Numbered from the stretch's first letter, positions 46,761 to 55,347 are shown. The stretch is DNA of 59,873 bases from Acinetobacter pragensis (GCF_001605895.1 NZ_LUAW01000026.1:350-60222); one strand, 5' to 3'. The notes: generated from the letters alone by a model not told the origin. A program made the numbers and translations.

Positions 46761-46802
46761 CAGGTTAAAAATCTTCTTTTCCTGCCGTAAATTTTTAACC
46801 TG
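46761..46802. terminator. Hairpin downstream of the zinc-starvation operon
   Basis: 12-bp stem CAGGTTAAAAAT / ATTTTTAACCTG with an 18-nt loop, located 28 bases after the thrS-like stop. The loop is long and there is no extra T-run, so strength is uncertain. Confidence 0.5.
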
Positions 46803-46829
46803 ATTATGTGTTTGATGCCACATAAGCAA

Positions 46830-48746
46830 TCAATTCACAAAATTTGCTTGAGTCGTAAAGAAATCATGCAGATCTGTAGTCAGGATATCCCCAAAATCCT
46901 GCCCATTTTGCGCACGTATTCGAACAGATGATTGTTGCATTTCTTGCTCCCCAACAATGATCAGATAAGGTATTTTTTGTAGCGTATTTTCACGGATTTT
47001 ATAGTTCAATTTTGATTGACTTAAATCTAATGTTGCCCTAAAGCCATTCTGTTTAAGTGATTCTTGGACTTGTTTGGCGTAATCATGTTGTACATCTGTA
47101 ATCGGTAAAATTGCGATTTGGACAGGTGCAAGCCAAAATGGGAAGTGCCCCATATAATGCTCGATCAAAATACCAATAAAGCGCTCAAGAGATCCAAATA
47201 AAGCACGGTGCAACATCACAGGCCGTTGTTTTTCATTATTTTCATCAATGTAATGAATATCAAAACGTTCTGGTAAATTTAAATCAACCTGAATTGTTCC
47301 GCATTGCCATTCACGACCAATGGCATCTTTTAAGGTAAATTCAAGTTTAGGGCCATAAAATGCACCTTCACCGATATTTAATGTATAAGGAATATTAAGC
47401 TGTTCGAGAGATTGTTTTAGTGTATTTTCTAAGAAATCCCAAATTTCTTCCGTGCCGACACGATGATCAGGCCTTGTCGATAATTTAAGCGAAACTTCAT
47501 TAAAGCCAAATTGCTCATAAATTTTATAAATGAGGGCAATTGTATTTTTACATTCAGATAAAAGCTGGCTGTTAGTACAAAAAATATGGGCGTCATCTTG
47601 GGTAAAATGACGAACACGCATTAATCCATGTAAAGATCCAGATGGCTCATAGCGATGAACTTTACCAAATTCCGCCATACGTAATGGTAAGTCACGATAA
47701 CTTCTTAATTCATGTGCATATAGACAAACTGCGCCAGGACAACTCATAGGCTTAAGTGCATAACTTCGCTGATCTTCAGTGACGGTGGTAAACATATGCT
47801 GCTGATAGTTTTGCCAGTGTCCCGAAATTTCCCAAAGTTCACGATCCATGACATCGGGAGTATTAACTTCGATATAACCCGCATCATCTTGTTGCTGGCG
47901 TAAATAATCTGATAATAACTGAAATAATTTCCATCCTTTCGCGTGCCAGAACACGGCACCTGGTGCTTTATCATCAAAATGTAGTAAATCAAGTTGTTGT
48001 GCTAATTTACGATGATCTCGTTTTGCGGCTTCTTCAACTTGCTTTAAATGTTTTTTTAATTGTTTTTGGTCAGCCCAACATGTGACATAAATCCGCTGTA
48101 ACATCGGTTGTGTAGCGTCGCCTTGCCAATATGCACCAGAAACATGAGTCACTTTAAAATATTCTAAAAATTCAGTATTTGGAACAAGTGGATATAAGTA
48201 AACGTCTGAGAAATCATTATTTTGATGGAAAAATAAGTCGCTTGATTTACTCGTATTTTTTAAGTATTGATACTTAAAATCCAAATCTTGCTGTTTAAAA
48301 AAATTAGCTGCTTGATCGGCTGTAATCTTTTCAGTACGAATATCTAAATGTTGTTGTACCCACTCATGCATTTTCAGTTCAATTTGTTGTAAATCATTCT
48401 GATTAAAATACGACGTATCGGCGAAATCATAATAAATACCTTGATTGGTAATTTGATATTCTACAGGTTGAGCAGCAGGGTATAACTGATAGACAGCCTG
48501 TGCCAATAAATAAGCATAGGAGTGTCGCAGTAGAATTAAATTATTGTCATCGTTCAGACTGAAAAGTTCGATGTGACAGTCATGTTGGATGCCATGATGC
48601 AAATCAACGAAATGAGCATCAAGTTTGGCGAGAAAAGCTTTTTTATAGCCTTGAATTTTGAAACGGGACAAGGTTTCAAAAATCGACATTGGTTGCTCAA
48701 GTTGAAGATGCTGTGTTGAACCAAGGAAATTAAGCTGGATATTCAT
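46830..48746 (-). CDS. thrS2: Threonyl-tRNA synthetase paralogue (zinc-starvation type)
   Basis: A 638-aa ThrRS with TGS domain (1-60), editing domain (about 65-225), catalytic core and anticodon domain. The catalytic zinc ligands are present (Cys in KPMSCPG, His in QDDAHIFC, His in VMLHRALFGSLERF). The editing site is not: E. coli has His73, His77, Cys182 and His186, while here the first motif reads HSYAY (His75 kept, Tyr79) and the second DVYLYPLVP (Tyr183, Leu187). So this copy should charge tRNA-Thr but not clear Ser-tRNA-Thr. It lies last in an operon behind a Zur-type palindrome. Confidence 0.9.
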   Translation of the reverse strand: MNIQLNFLGSTQHLQLEQPMSIFETLSRFKIQGYKKAFLAKLDAHFVDLHHGIQHDCHIELFSLNDDNNLILLRHSYAYLLAQAVYQLYPAAQPVEYQITNQGIYYDFADTSYFNQNDLQQIELKMHEWVQQHLDIRTEKITADQAANFFKQQDLDFKYQYLKNTSKSSDLFFHQNNDFSDVYLYPLVPNTEFLEYFKVTHVSGAYWQGDATQPMLQRIYVTCWADQKQLKKHLKQVEEAAKRDHRKLAQQLDLLHFDDKAPGAVFWHAKGWKLFQLLSDYLRQQQDDAGYIEVNTPDVMDRELWEISGHWQNYQQHMFTTVTEDQRSYALKPMSCPGAVCLYAHELRSYRDLPLRMAEFGKVHRYEPSGSLHGLMRVRHFTQDDAHIFCTNSQLLSECKNTIALIYKIYEQFGFNEVSLKLSTRPDHRVGTEEIWDFLENTLKQSLEQLNIPYTLNIGEGAFYGPKLEFTLKDAIGREWQCGTIQVDLNLPERFDIHYIDENNEKQRPVMLHRALFGSLERFIGILIEHYMGHFPFWLAPVQIAILPITDVQHDYAKQVQESLKQNGFRATLDLSQSKLNYKIRENTLQKIPYLIIVGEQEMQQSSVRIRAQNGQDFGDILTTDLHDFFTTQANFVN

Positions 48747-48782
48747 GTAGAGTCGTCTAAATACAGGTTGGGTTATTGCAGA

Positions 48783-50138
48783 TTAGCGGTCAATTTCTAA
48801 GGCTTGACCCTGACAGTTAAGATAAGGTTGTTGTTGGTGCCATGCGAGTTGACCAGAAATGATGGTTGTGTCCACCAGATAGCGGAACGTTTTCTCTTGG
48901 AATGGTGTCCAGCCGCAACGCATAAAATTAGTCTGTTCAGCTACTGATTGTTTTTTTTGATTTTCGCGGACGAGGACTAAATCAGCCCAATAGCCTTCGC
49001 GGATATAGCCTCGATCTTTAATACGGAATAAATCGGCAACCTGATGAGAAGATTTTCTTACCAGCGTTTCAATTGATAGTTTCTGATCTGCCACTAATTC
49101 TAATAATGCGGGTAAGGCATGCTGAACTAGCGGTAACCCTGAAGGGGCATTAAAATAAGTTTGCTGTTTTTCTTGCCAAGTATGCGGCGCATGGTCTGTG
49201 CCAATAATATCTAAACGCTCACTATTGGCGACAGCATCAATGAGGGTATGCTTGTCACTGGCAGTTTTTATTGCTGGATTACATTTAATTAAATGTCCTA
49301 AATCTGCATAATCAGACTCATCAAAAGTTAAGTGATGTATACATACTTCAGCAGTAATATGCTTTTTATCCAATGGTAAATTTTTAAATAAGCAAAGCTC
49401 TTTTGCTGTCGTCAGATGCAATACATGTAGCTGTGTACCAAATTCTTCAGCGAGTGATACGGCTAATCGAGAGCTTTCAAAACAGGCTTGTTTATCCCTA
49501 ATTTTAGGATGTAAGTTTGCTGGAATATCTTCGCCATATTTATCACGATAAAACTCTTCCAGCTGTTTGATCCGGGGCGTGGATTCGCAATGTGCTAATA
49601 AAATAGTGGGCACATTAGCAAATAAGCGCTCTAAAATTTTTGGATCATCAACCAACATATTACCCGTTGATGCTCCCATAAAAACTTTCACGCCGCTAAC
49701 CAATTTAGGATCAAGCGCTTCAACAATCTCTAAATTTTGTGCACTTACCCCAAAGTGAAATGCATAATTGGCTATGCTATGTTGAGCTGCAATTGCTTTT
49801 TTATCGTGTAGTGCAGTTAAGTCCAATGTAGCAGGATTGGTATTGGGCATATCCATAAAGCTGGTAATTCCACCTATTGCAGCTGCCAAAGATTCTGAGG
49901 CAAAACTCCCTTTTTGTGGTGAGCCTGGGTCGCGGAAGTGGACTTGATCATCAATCATGCCTGGGAGTAACCATGCGCCATCAGCCTCGATGCTCTTGGC
50001 ATTGTGGATACCCGTTATATTAGATTGTATTTTACGAATACGGCCTTGCTGAATAAGGACATCACCGATTTGTTGCTGCCCCTCATTAACCATATTCGCA
50101 TTACGTATGATTAGATTTGGGAGTTGTCTAAAATTCAT
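48783..50138 (-). CDS. pyrC2: Dihydroorotase paralogue (zinc-starvation type)
   Basis: A 451-aa class I-type amidohydrolase of pyrimidine synthesis. The usual DxHxH metal motif reads IDDQVHFRDPG: the first His is Gln (position 65) and only His67 remains. The carbamate lysine region (SGVKVFMGASTGNM), LLAHCES, LHVLHLTTAKE and the catalytic Asp in IGTDHAPHTW are present. Loss of one ligand suggests a one-metal or non-zinc site, as in other Gln-variant dihydroorotases. It overlaps the carbonic anhydrase gene by 11 bases. Confidence 0.88.
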   Translation of the reverse strand: MNFRQLPNLIIRNANMVNEGQQQIGDVLIQQGRIRKIQSNITGIHNAKSIEADGAWLLPGMIDDQVHFRDPGSPQKGSFASESLAAAIGGITSFMDMPNTNPATLDLTALHDKKAIAAQHSIANYAFHFGVSAQNLEIVEALDPKLVSGVKVFMGASTGNMLVDDPKILERLFANVPTILLAHCESTPRIKQLEEFYRDKYGEDIPANLHPKIRDKQACFESSRLAVSLAEEFGTQLHVLHLTTAKELCLFKNLPLDKKHITAEVCIHHLTFDESDYADLGHLIKCNPAIKTASDKHTLIDAVANSERLDIIGTDHAPHTWQEKQQTYFNAPSGLPLVQHALPALLELVADQKLSIETLVRKSSHQVADLFRIKDRGYIREGYWADLVLVRENQKKQSVAEQTNFMRCGWTPFQEKTFRYLVDTTIISGQLAWHQQQPYLNCQGQALEIDR

Positions 50139-50688
50139 TTTGTAATGCCTTATAACCTTGTACTAACTCAATATTGGTGCTCACCACACTTTCAGAAAAT
50201 TCACTGATAGAAATATCGATCGGTGGGTACTGGCTTAAGTCGGTTCGGGCATTGATATAGCTCATCGCAGGGACATAAAATGATTTAGGCAAATCTCGGC
50301 CATCGACCACGGCATTGTGACGGACGGCACTATGATCACCGACCTTACAATTAAATAAGACACTGTTAAAACCAACGAATACATGATTACCAATTACACA
50401 AGGACCATGAATAATTGAACGGTGGGCAATCGATGAATTTTTCCCAATGGTGACTTGCGCACCTGCTTTTGAATGGATAACAACGCCATCTTGAATATTC
50501 GAGTTTTCACCGATGATAATCGGTTGCATCTCACCATTTTCATCCACTTCATCTGCACGGATCACCGCATAAGGACCGACAAATACGTTAGCTTCAATAA
50601 TGACTTTTCCACAAATAATTGCGGTCTGATCAATATAAGCGGTTTGGTCAATGACAGGGAGATGACCAGTTGGATTTTTACGAATCAT
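50128..50688 (-). CDS. Gamma-class carbonic anhydrase
   Basis: A 186-aa left-handed beta-helix protein with hexapeptide repeats. The three metal-ligand histidines are visible (VVIHSKAG, SIAHRSIIHGP). Gamma carbonic anhydrases can use iron or cobalt, so this can replace zinc-dependent beta enzymes in zinc shortage. The start at 50688 gives the normal N-terminus; the frame extends 30 codons further back but overlaps the hisI-like gene. Third gene of the folE2 operon. Confidence 0.87.
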   Translation of the reverse strand: MIRKNPTGHLPVIDQTAYIDQTAIICGKVIIEANVFVGPYAVIRADEVDENGEMQPIIIGENSNIQDGVVIHSKAGAQVTIGKNSSIAHRSIIHGPCVIGNHVFVGFNSVLFNCKVGDHSAVRHNAVVDGRDLPKSFYVPAMSYINARTDLSQYPPIDISISEFSESVVSTNIELVQGYKALQNEF

Positions 50689-50717
50689 GGTAATGTCTTC
50701 AATGTTATATAAATTAG

Positions 50718-51143
50718 CTAAATGATGGGCTGAGTTAAAATTGTGGCGTGTTGTGTGTTTAATCCAAGATAAAAACAACTGGGACGATTAGTGTGGCAGG
50801 CTGGTCCAGCTTGCTCGACCAAAAAAAGGATGCTGTCACCGTCACAATCAAGTCTGGCTTCAATGAGTTTTTGACGATGTCCTGAACTTTCGCCTTTTCG
50901 CCATAAGCATTTCCGCGAGCGAGACCAATAGCAAACCTGTCTTGTATTTAGGGTTTCAAGTAGTGCATCACGGTTAATCCAAGCAAGCATTAAGACATCT
51001 TTACTTTGTCCATCTTGGGCAATGGCAGTGATTAGTCCATCCTTGTTCCAGGGAATGGCATCAATAATGCTTTTCAGTTCATAACATTGCCCCATCTTTC
51101 CTTGTTCAATGTCTAGAAAAACTGTTGAACCTACCATTGCCAT
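50718..51143 (-). CDS. hisI2: Phosphoribosyl-AMP cyclohydrolase paralogue
   Basis: A 141-aa HisI-type enzyme (histidine pathway). It has WNKDGLITAIAQD, VLMLAWINRDAL, WSRSRKCLWRKGESSGH, the metal-binding DCDGDSILFLVEQAGPACHT and SCFY. The metal cysteines are retained. Such stand-alone copies recur in Zur-regulated sets. Its start overlaps the folE2 stop by 13 bases, so the two are translationally coupled. A shorter start (MGQCYEL) is possible. Confidence 0.88.
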   Translation of the reverse strand: MAMVGSTVFLDIEQGKMGQCYELKSIIDAIPWNKDGLITAIAQDGQSKDVLMLAWINRDALLETLNTRQVCYWSRSRKCLWRKGESSGHRQKLIEARLDCDGDSILFLVEQAGPACHTNRPSCFYLGLNTQHATILTQPII

Positions 51144-52036
51144 GATCCCTGAGCGACTGCATCGTGAGCATGTAGACTTTCAGCATGAATGACTTTGAAG
51201 TTAAATCCTGAAATACCTGAGTAGTTGACAAATGCGTGGTATAAGCGGCGTAAAGCATCTTCACAGAACATTAAATTTTGACCATTTGCTAATGCGAATG
51301 CTTGCTCATCTACGCGTTTGACAGCTGTCTGAACAGGTGTTGTCAAGGCTTGTTCTGCATGTGAAATGAATTGCCGAATTGGAATGGACTGTAAACAAGG
51401 GGCTAATTTAAAACGTAGCTGAGCAAAACTTCTTTGGCTGTGTGGAGTTGCTACAATCGCATCTGTTGTACCTAACCACGCCATAACTTCATCGGTGTTT
51501 TGTGGATTTATTTTTTTTGTATCAATGGCATCTTGAAAGCTTTTTTGAATGAGGTCACGTGCTAAAGCAGCAGAACAAGGACACGTTGAGGAATAGGTGA
51601 TTTCTATTGCTAATTCTGCTTCAAAAGTATGCTCACTTAACTTACAGGATAAGTTAAATGGATAACTTTTCCAGCCCGATAGTGCGCTGACTAAAGCAGG
51701 TTGTTCTAAATTAAACTCCGCTTGAATATCAAGGCGGGCTTGTTGAGAGAGCTCAGTATGGCTCGCTAAAAAATCTTGAAGCGCTTGATAAATTTTACTT
51801 AAAGTTAGGTCAGGTAGGGCATGGAGTTCCAACAGTCGAGTATACAGTCTAGACATATGAATGCCTTTAGCCTGAGGATCATCTAAGCTGACATAGGCAT
51901 TCACTTTACTTGCGCACAGTGTATTTTGAATTTGAATAGGTAAGGCGATATTCTCCATTCCGACCCAATCGAGAGGATAGGCATGCATATTCAGAAAAGG
52001 TTCAGATGAGACATCTGGGAGCTGCAAGGCATTCAT
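51131..52036 (-). CDS. folE2: GTP cyclohydrolase IB (zinc-independent)
   Basis: A 301-aa FolE2 enzyme that makes dihydroneopterin triphosphate for folate. It has SRLYTRLLEL, the conserved TYSSTCPCSAALARDLI with the metal-coordinating Cys, and the histidine-containing TPHSQRSFAQLRF. FolE2 works with several metals and replaces zinc-dependent FolE in zinc shortage. First gene of a five-gene minus-strand operon (folE2, hisI2, gamma carbonic anhydrase, pyrC2, thrS2). The start lies 14 bases from a 32-bp palindrome, so the leader is short. Confidence 0.95.
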   Translation of the reverse strand: MNALQLPDVSSEPFLNMHAYPLDWVGMENIALPIQIQNTLCASKVNAYVSLDDPQAKGIHMSRLYTRLLELHALPDLTLSKIYQALQDFLASHTELSQQARLDIQAEFNLEQPALVSALSGWKSYPFNLSCKLSEHTFEAELAIEITYSSTCPCSAALARDLIQKSFQDAIDTKKINPQNTDEVMAWLGTTDAIVATPHSQRSFAQLRFKLAPCLQSIPIRQFISHAEQALTTPVQTAVKRVDEQAFALANGQNLMFCEDALRRLYHAFVNYSGISGFNFKVIHAESLHAHDAVAQGSWQW

Positions 52037-52050
52037 AATTGAAAGTATTT

Positions 52051-52082
52051 GTTAAATGTTATGTTATAACATAACATTTAAC
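52051..52082. promoter_or_regulatory. Zur-box-like perfect 32-bp palindrome
   Basis: Half-site GTTAAATGTTATGTTA followed by its exact complement, centre between 52066 and 52067. The core (ATGTTAT ... ATAACAT) matches the known gammaproteobacterial Zur site. It ends 14 bases ahead of folE2, the expected place for an operator that shuts off the zinc-sparing operon when zinc is plentiful. Confidence 0.88.
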
Positions 52083-52137
52083 AGATATTGTTTCTAGTAT
52101 GCTTTTGATAAGAACTGATAAATAGTCGATTTTTATT

Positions 52138-52554
52138 TTACTTAGTTGAATTTCTACAATATCCAAATAAGATCAGAGAATGTCCTGTGAGTTGAAAATC
52201 ATGCTTTGTTGCAATATCTAGAAGTAATTTTTCAATTTCCTCATTCTTAAACTCAATGATTTGGTTTGTTTCTTGACAGACAAGATGATCGTGCGAAGTA
52301 TCTTGCTTTATCTCAAATACAGCATGATTGTGATCAAAGTTATGGCGTTGAATAATACCTGCCATTTCAAATTGAGTTAAGACACGATAGACCGTTGCTA
52401 GTCCAACATCCTCATCTTGCTCCAATAGTTTTTTATAAATATCCTCCGCACTCAGATGGTGAGGAATTGAGTTTTCCAATATTTCTAAAATTTTTATTCG
52501 CGGAAGAGTGACTTTTAGTCCTGCTTTTCTCAGGTCTTGATTGCTAATCGCCAT
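52138..52554 (-). CDS. Fur-family regulator (Fur paralogue)
   Basis: A 138-aa regulator whose N-terminus (NQDLRKAGLKVTLPRIKILE) and helix (AEDIYKKLLEQDEDVGLATVYRVLTQFE) are typical of Fur rather than Zur. Metal-site histidines (HHLSAEDIY, HDHLVC) are kept. In Fur of E. coli a zinc ion is held by a CxxC pair; here it reads Cys93-Gln-Glu-Thr96, and only a single Cys (FGYC) is near the end. It lies upstream of the Zur-type palindrome and the folE2 operon, so it may be a zinc-sparing Fur or a local regulator. Zur itself is not excluded. Confidence 0.82.
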   Translation of the reverse strand: MAISNQDLRKAGLKVTLPRIKILEILENSIPHHLSAEDIYKKLLEQDEDVGLATVYRVLTQFEMAGIIQRHNFDHNHAVFEIKQDTSHDHLVCQETNQIIEFKNEEIEKLLLDIATKHDFQLTGHSLILFGYCRNSTK

Positions 52555-52615
52555 ATGTGTAATCCGTATTTGATAAAGATGGGGAGGATGAATCTTAATA
52601 AGTAAACATCATTCA

Positions 52616-53527
52616 TTATTGATTGAGTCTCCAAATTGTTTGTGTCTGGGTATCCTCTAAAAGGATGCCACTTTTAAGTAATTTCTGTCGAATTTGATCT
52701 GCTAAAGCATATTGTTTATTGCTTCGTGCTGTATTTCTTGCCAGAATCGCTTCTTGGATTTCCTGCTCGGAAAGGGGAGAATCTTGTTCACTAGCTGAGT
52801 GCTTTAATATTTTCTCAGGATCATACTGAAAAATATTTGTGCAGAAGTCATTTAAGGTAATGGCAATATCAAACAGCAGTTCATCTTTATTTAATTCATA
52901 AAAGTCTAAAATGCCTTTGAGCTCTTCCCCTTCAAATAAAGTGTTGTCACGGAACAAGTCAGAATGAATAAAGCCTTTAGGACGGTTCGGGTACATCGCC
53001 GTCAAGGCATCATACACGCCTAAAAGATTGTTCAGCAGCATGGTGTCCGCATCATTCAGACTCGGCTTCACCTCGCGCGATACTTGACGCCAGTAGGCAT
53101 GATCACGGTAAAAAGCGCGCTCCAGCGGAAAGTCCTGCAGCGCAACATGCATTTTAGCCTGCGCCACAGCAATCGCTTCCGCCTGACCTAAAGAGGCCGG
53201 CATAGGGTGTTTTCCCTGCATGCGCGGCGCAACTTGCGCAGGTTTATCTTTTAACGTGTGAATGGCTTTGCCGCCATGCGACAGCGGTACAGGCACGGCC
53301 AAACCGGCTTGGCCTAAATGCTCAAGCACTGGCACCAATTCACCGGCAGCCTGCTCATCCATATCTTCAAAGATGGTCAAGACATACTGCTGGCCATTTT
53401 CGCAGACAATAAAATAGTTGGTATTTTGAATCCCTCCTTGAATGGGAATCAGGTCAACCGCCTTTAATCCATAAGGCGCTGTGAAGTCCTGAACTTCCTT
53501 TAAAGTCAAAGTGGTATAAACCGACAT
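52616..53527 (-). CDS. Chimeric homoserine kinase / cysteinyl-tRNA synthetase tail
   Basis: Residues 1-230 match homoserine kinase of the ThrB/APH type: IQGGIQNTNYFIV, the catalytic FIHSDLFRDN and GILDFYELNKDELLFDIAI. From residue 231 on (IFQYDPEKILK, then QEAILARNTARSNKQYALA and GILLEDTQTQTIWR) it matches the C-terminus of cysteinyl-tRNA synthetase. The normal ThrB C-terminus, about 85 residues, is missing. The join (about 52835-52840) is also the change from GC-rich to AT-rich sequence. Whether the kinase still works is unknown. Confidence 0.85.
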   Translation of the reverse strand: MSVYTTLTLKEVQDFTAPYGLKAVDLIPIQGGIQNTNYFIVCENGQQYVLTIFEDMDEQAAGELVPVLEHLGQAGLAVPVPLSHGGKAIHTLKDKPAQVAPRMQGKHPMPASLGQAEAIAVAQAKMHVALQDFPLERAFYRDHAYWRQVSREVKPSLNDADTMLLNNLLGVYDALTAMYPNRPKGFIHSDLFRDNTLFEGEELKGILDFYELNKDELLFDIAITLNDFCTNIFQYDPEKILKHSASEQDSPLSEQEIQEAILARNTARSNKQYALADQIRQKLLKSGILLEDTQTQTIWRLNQ

Positions 53528-53640
53528 AGAAAACCTGCGAAAAATCTTACATAAGTTTGATAGAATACCTTTTCAATCTGCCAAGGTGTAGCGCTTGTGC
53601 GGGTGAGTTTCATAATCGGCTGTAATTATTGGAAAAAATT

Positions 53641-54399
53641 ATGCTTGCTAAACGTATTATTCCTTGCCTTGACGTAGACAATGGCCGCGTCGTGAAAGGT
53701 GTGCAATTTTTAGATATTCGTGATGCAGGCGATCCAGTTGAAGTAGCGCGCCGTTATAATGAACAGGGCGCAGATGAAATCACCTTTTTGGATATTACCG
53801 CGACTTCCAATGGCCGCGACACCACCTACCGCACCGTAGAACGCATGGCAGAATCTGTGTTCGTGCCGCTGACTGTAGGCGGCGGCGTGCGCAAAGTCGA
53901 AGACATCCGTCTATTGCTGAATGCCGGCGCAGATAAAGTCAGCATCAACTCAGCAGCCGTATTCAATCCTGAATTTGTTCAGGAGGCCTCGCAGCGTTTT
54001 GGCGCACAGTGCATTGTGGTCGCCATTGATGCTAAAAAAACCGGCGACAATAAATGGGAAATTTTTACCCACGGCGGCCGTAAGCCGACCGGTATTGACG
54101 CGATTGAATGGGCCGTAAAAATGGCTGACTTCGGCGCCGGTGAACTGCTGGTCACCTCTATGGATGCGGACGGCACCAAAGCCGGCTATGACCTTGAACT
54201 GATGCGCAATATCAATGACCGTGTAACCATTCCAACCATTGCCTCTGGCGGCGTAGGCAACTTACAGCATTTGGCAGACGGTATTTTAAAAGGCGGCGCA
54301 GATGCAGTTCTAGCGGCATCTATTTTCCACTTTGGCCAATACACCATTCCAGAAGCGAAAAAATACCTTGCAGAACAAGGGATTGAAATGCGATTGTAA
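53641..54399 (+). CDS. hisF: Imidazole glycerol phosphate synthase subunit HisF
   Basis: A 252-aa TIM barrel that makes imidazole glycerol phosphate and AICAR in histidine synthesis, using ammonia from HisH. It has [19 protein letters not shown] with the catalytic Asp11, [27 protein letters not shown] and [14 protein letters not shown] (second catalytic Asp), plus IASGGVGN. The ATG at 53641 gives the normal N-terminus; a TTG four codons earlier is ignored. It stands alone here, followed by a strong terminator. Confidence 0.96.
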   Translation: MLAKRIIPCLDVDNGRVVKGVQFLDIRDAGDPVEVARRYNEQGADEITFLDITATSNGRDTTYRTVERMAESVFVPLTVGGGVRKVEDIRLLLNAGADKVSINSAAVFNPEFVQEASQRFGAQCIVVAIDAKKTGDNKWEIFTHGGRKPTGIDAIEWAVKMADFGAGELLVTSMDADGTKAGYDLELMRNINDRVTIPTIASGGVGNLQHLADGILKGGADAVLAASIFHFGQYTIPEAKKYLAEQGIEMRL

Positions 54400-54426
54400 T
54401 TAGCAGCGGCATTAAAGATTGATTAC

Positions 54427-54450
54427 AAAGAGCGCTTCGGCGTTCTTTTT
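54427..54450 (+). terminator. Intrinsic terminator after hisF
   Basis: Stem AAAGAGCGC / GCGTTCTTT (one G-T pair) with the stable loop TTCG, then T-run. Confidence 0.9.
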
Positions 54451-54506
54451 GATTTTAAAAAAGAATAATATTCAGCAAAATCAAAATATAATAAGACCAA
54501 TAAAAT

Positions 54507-54783
54507 GCATATTTTAAGCGTCCAGATGCAGCTCACCTCAAAAAAAAATATTCGAATTTGTCATTCTTGCCGCCATAGTGACTACACTTTATATTGGAGT
54601 CACCAAATCAAATTCATCATTGCGGCAAATTCATTAAGCAGACAAAAGTTGTGCATGAGCGTTTTAGTGGTTCAGATGAAGTTGAATATATCTATAGCTT
54701 TTCAAATGAACTAGGCGTTTCGTTCAACTTTACTTGCAGCAGGCAAGTGATTAAACAACTTCCAAGCTTAACAAGCTTGTAGC
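54507..54783 (+). pseudogene. Decayed small membrane-protein gene
   Basis: Fragments in two frames make sense together: a membrane segment (KIFEFVILAAIVTTLYIGVT) and then, one frame on, CGKFIKQTKVVHERFSGSDE and VSFNFTCSRQVIKQLPSLT. The first frame ends at a stop near 54630 and has no start codon upstream of the membrane segment. Family not recognised. Best read as a frameshifted gene. Confidence 0.45.
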
Positions 54784-54869
54784 CAGAGCTGCCTATTTGT
54801 TTCCAATACACGCCCATCGCTAAAGATCGAAATTGACTATTCTTTACACTGACTCAAATTAAATAGAAC

Positions 54870-55325
54870 ATGTATTTAGACAAATTTATATTTTTAATCG
54901 GCCTCTGCAGCTTATTGGCAATGTGGCCGATTTTTGCGTTGCTCAAGCCTAACACTCGGACCCAAGCTATCATTCTTATTTTGCTCATCTGCAGCTATTT
55001 TTATGTGTATCTCGTTGGTCTGGATCAATACCGCAATGCCCTGTATCAAAAAGCTTTAGATGCGCCGCAACAAGAAAAACAATGCGCCGTATTCACCCAA
55101 TACATCAAATTCAATTTGGGTCGAAGAAACAGCCATGAAACTGCACTTCAATTTAAAACCAGCGCATCAGAATTTTTAGAATTTAATGGCGATCGCACAG
55201 CCTTTCAACATATAAATCAATTAGCCCATTTAAACTTGGGACAAACTTATTGCTTTGAATATGCATCAGAAATAAAAGATTGGAATGGCCGCTTTATGCT
55301 GACAAAACTGGAAAAAACGCCATAA
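54870..55325 (+). CDS. Hypothetical membrane protein, 151 aa
   Basis: Two hydrophobic segments at residues 6-26 (FIFLIGLCSLLAMWPIFALL) and 33-53 (AIILILLICSYFYVYLVGL), then a soluble domain of about 95 residues with the helical stretch YRNALYQKALDAPQQEKQCA. Function unknown. It begins 87 bases after a decayed gene that also encoded a membrane segment, and ends just before a hairpin at 55330-55347. Confidence 0.6.
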   Translation: MYLDKFIFLIGLCSLLAMWPIFALLKPNTRTQAIILILLICSYFYVYLVGLDQYRNALYQKALDAPQQEKQCAVFTQYIKFNLGRRNSHETALQFKTSASEFLEFNGDRTAFQHINQLAHLNLGQTYCFEYASEIKDWNGRFMLTKLEKTP

Positions 55326-55347
55326 AAAAAGGAGTCCGCAGACTCCT
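55323..55347 (-). terminator. Hairpin with T-run on the minus strand
   Basis: Perfect 7-bp stem AGGAGTC / GACTCCT with CGCA loop; seven A on the plus-strand side become a T-run for minus-strand transcripts. It could end transcription from the hydroxylase-family gene at 55547-56164, about 200 bases upstream. Confidence 0.6.

Noticed and set aside
52138..52554. Naming the Fur-family gene zur because of its position
   Set aside because: N-terminal and helix sequences are of the Fur type; position alone is not enough.
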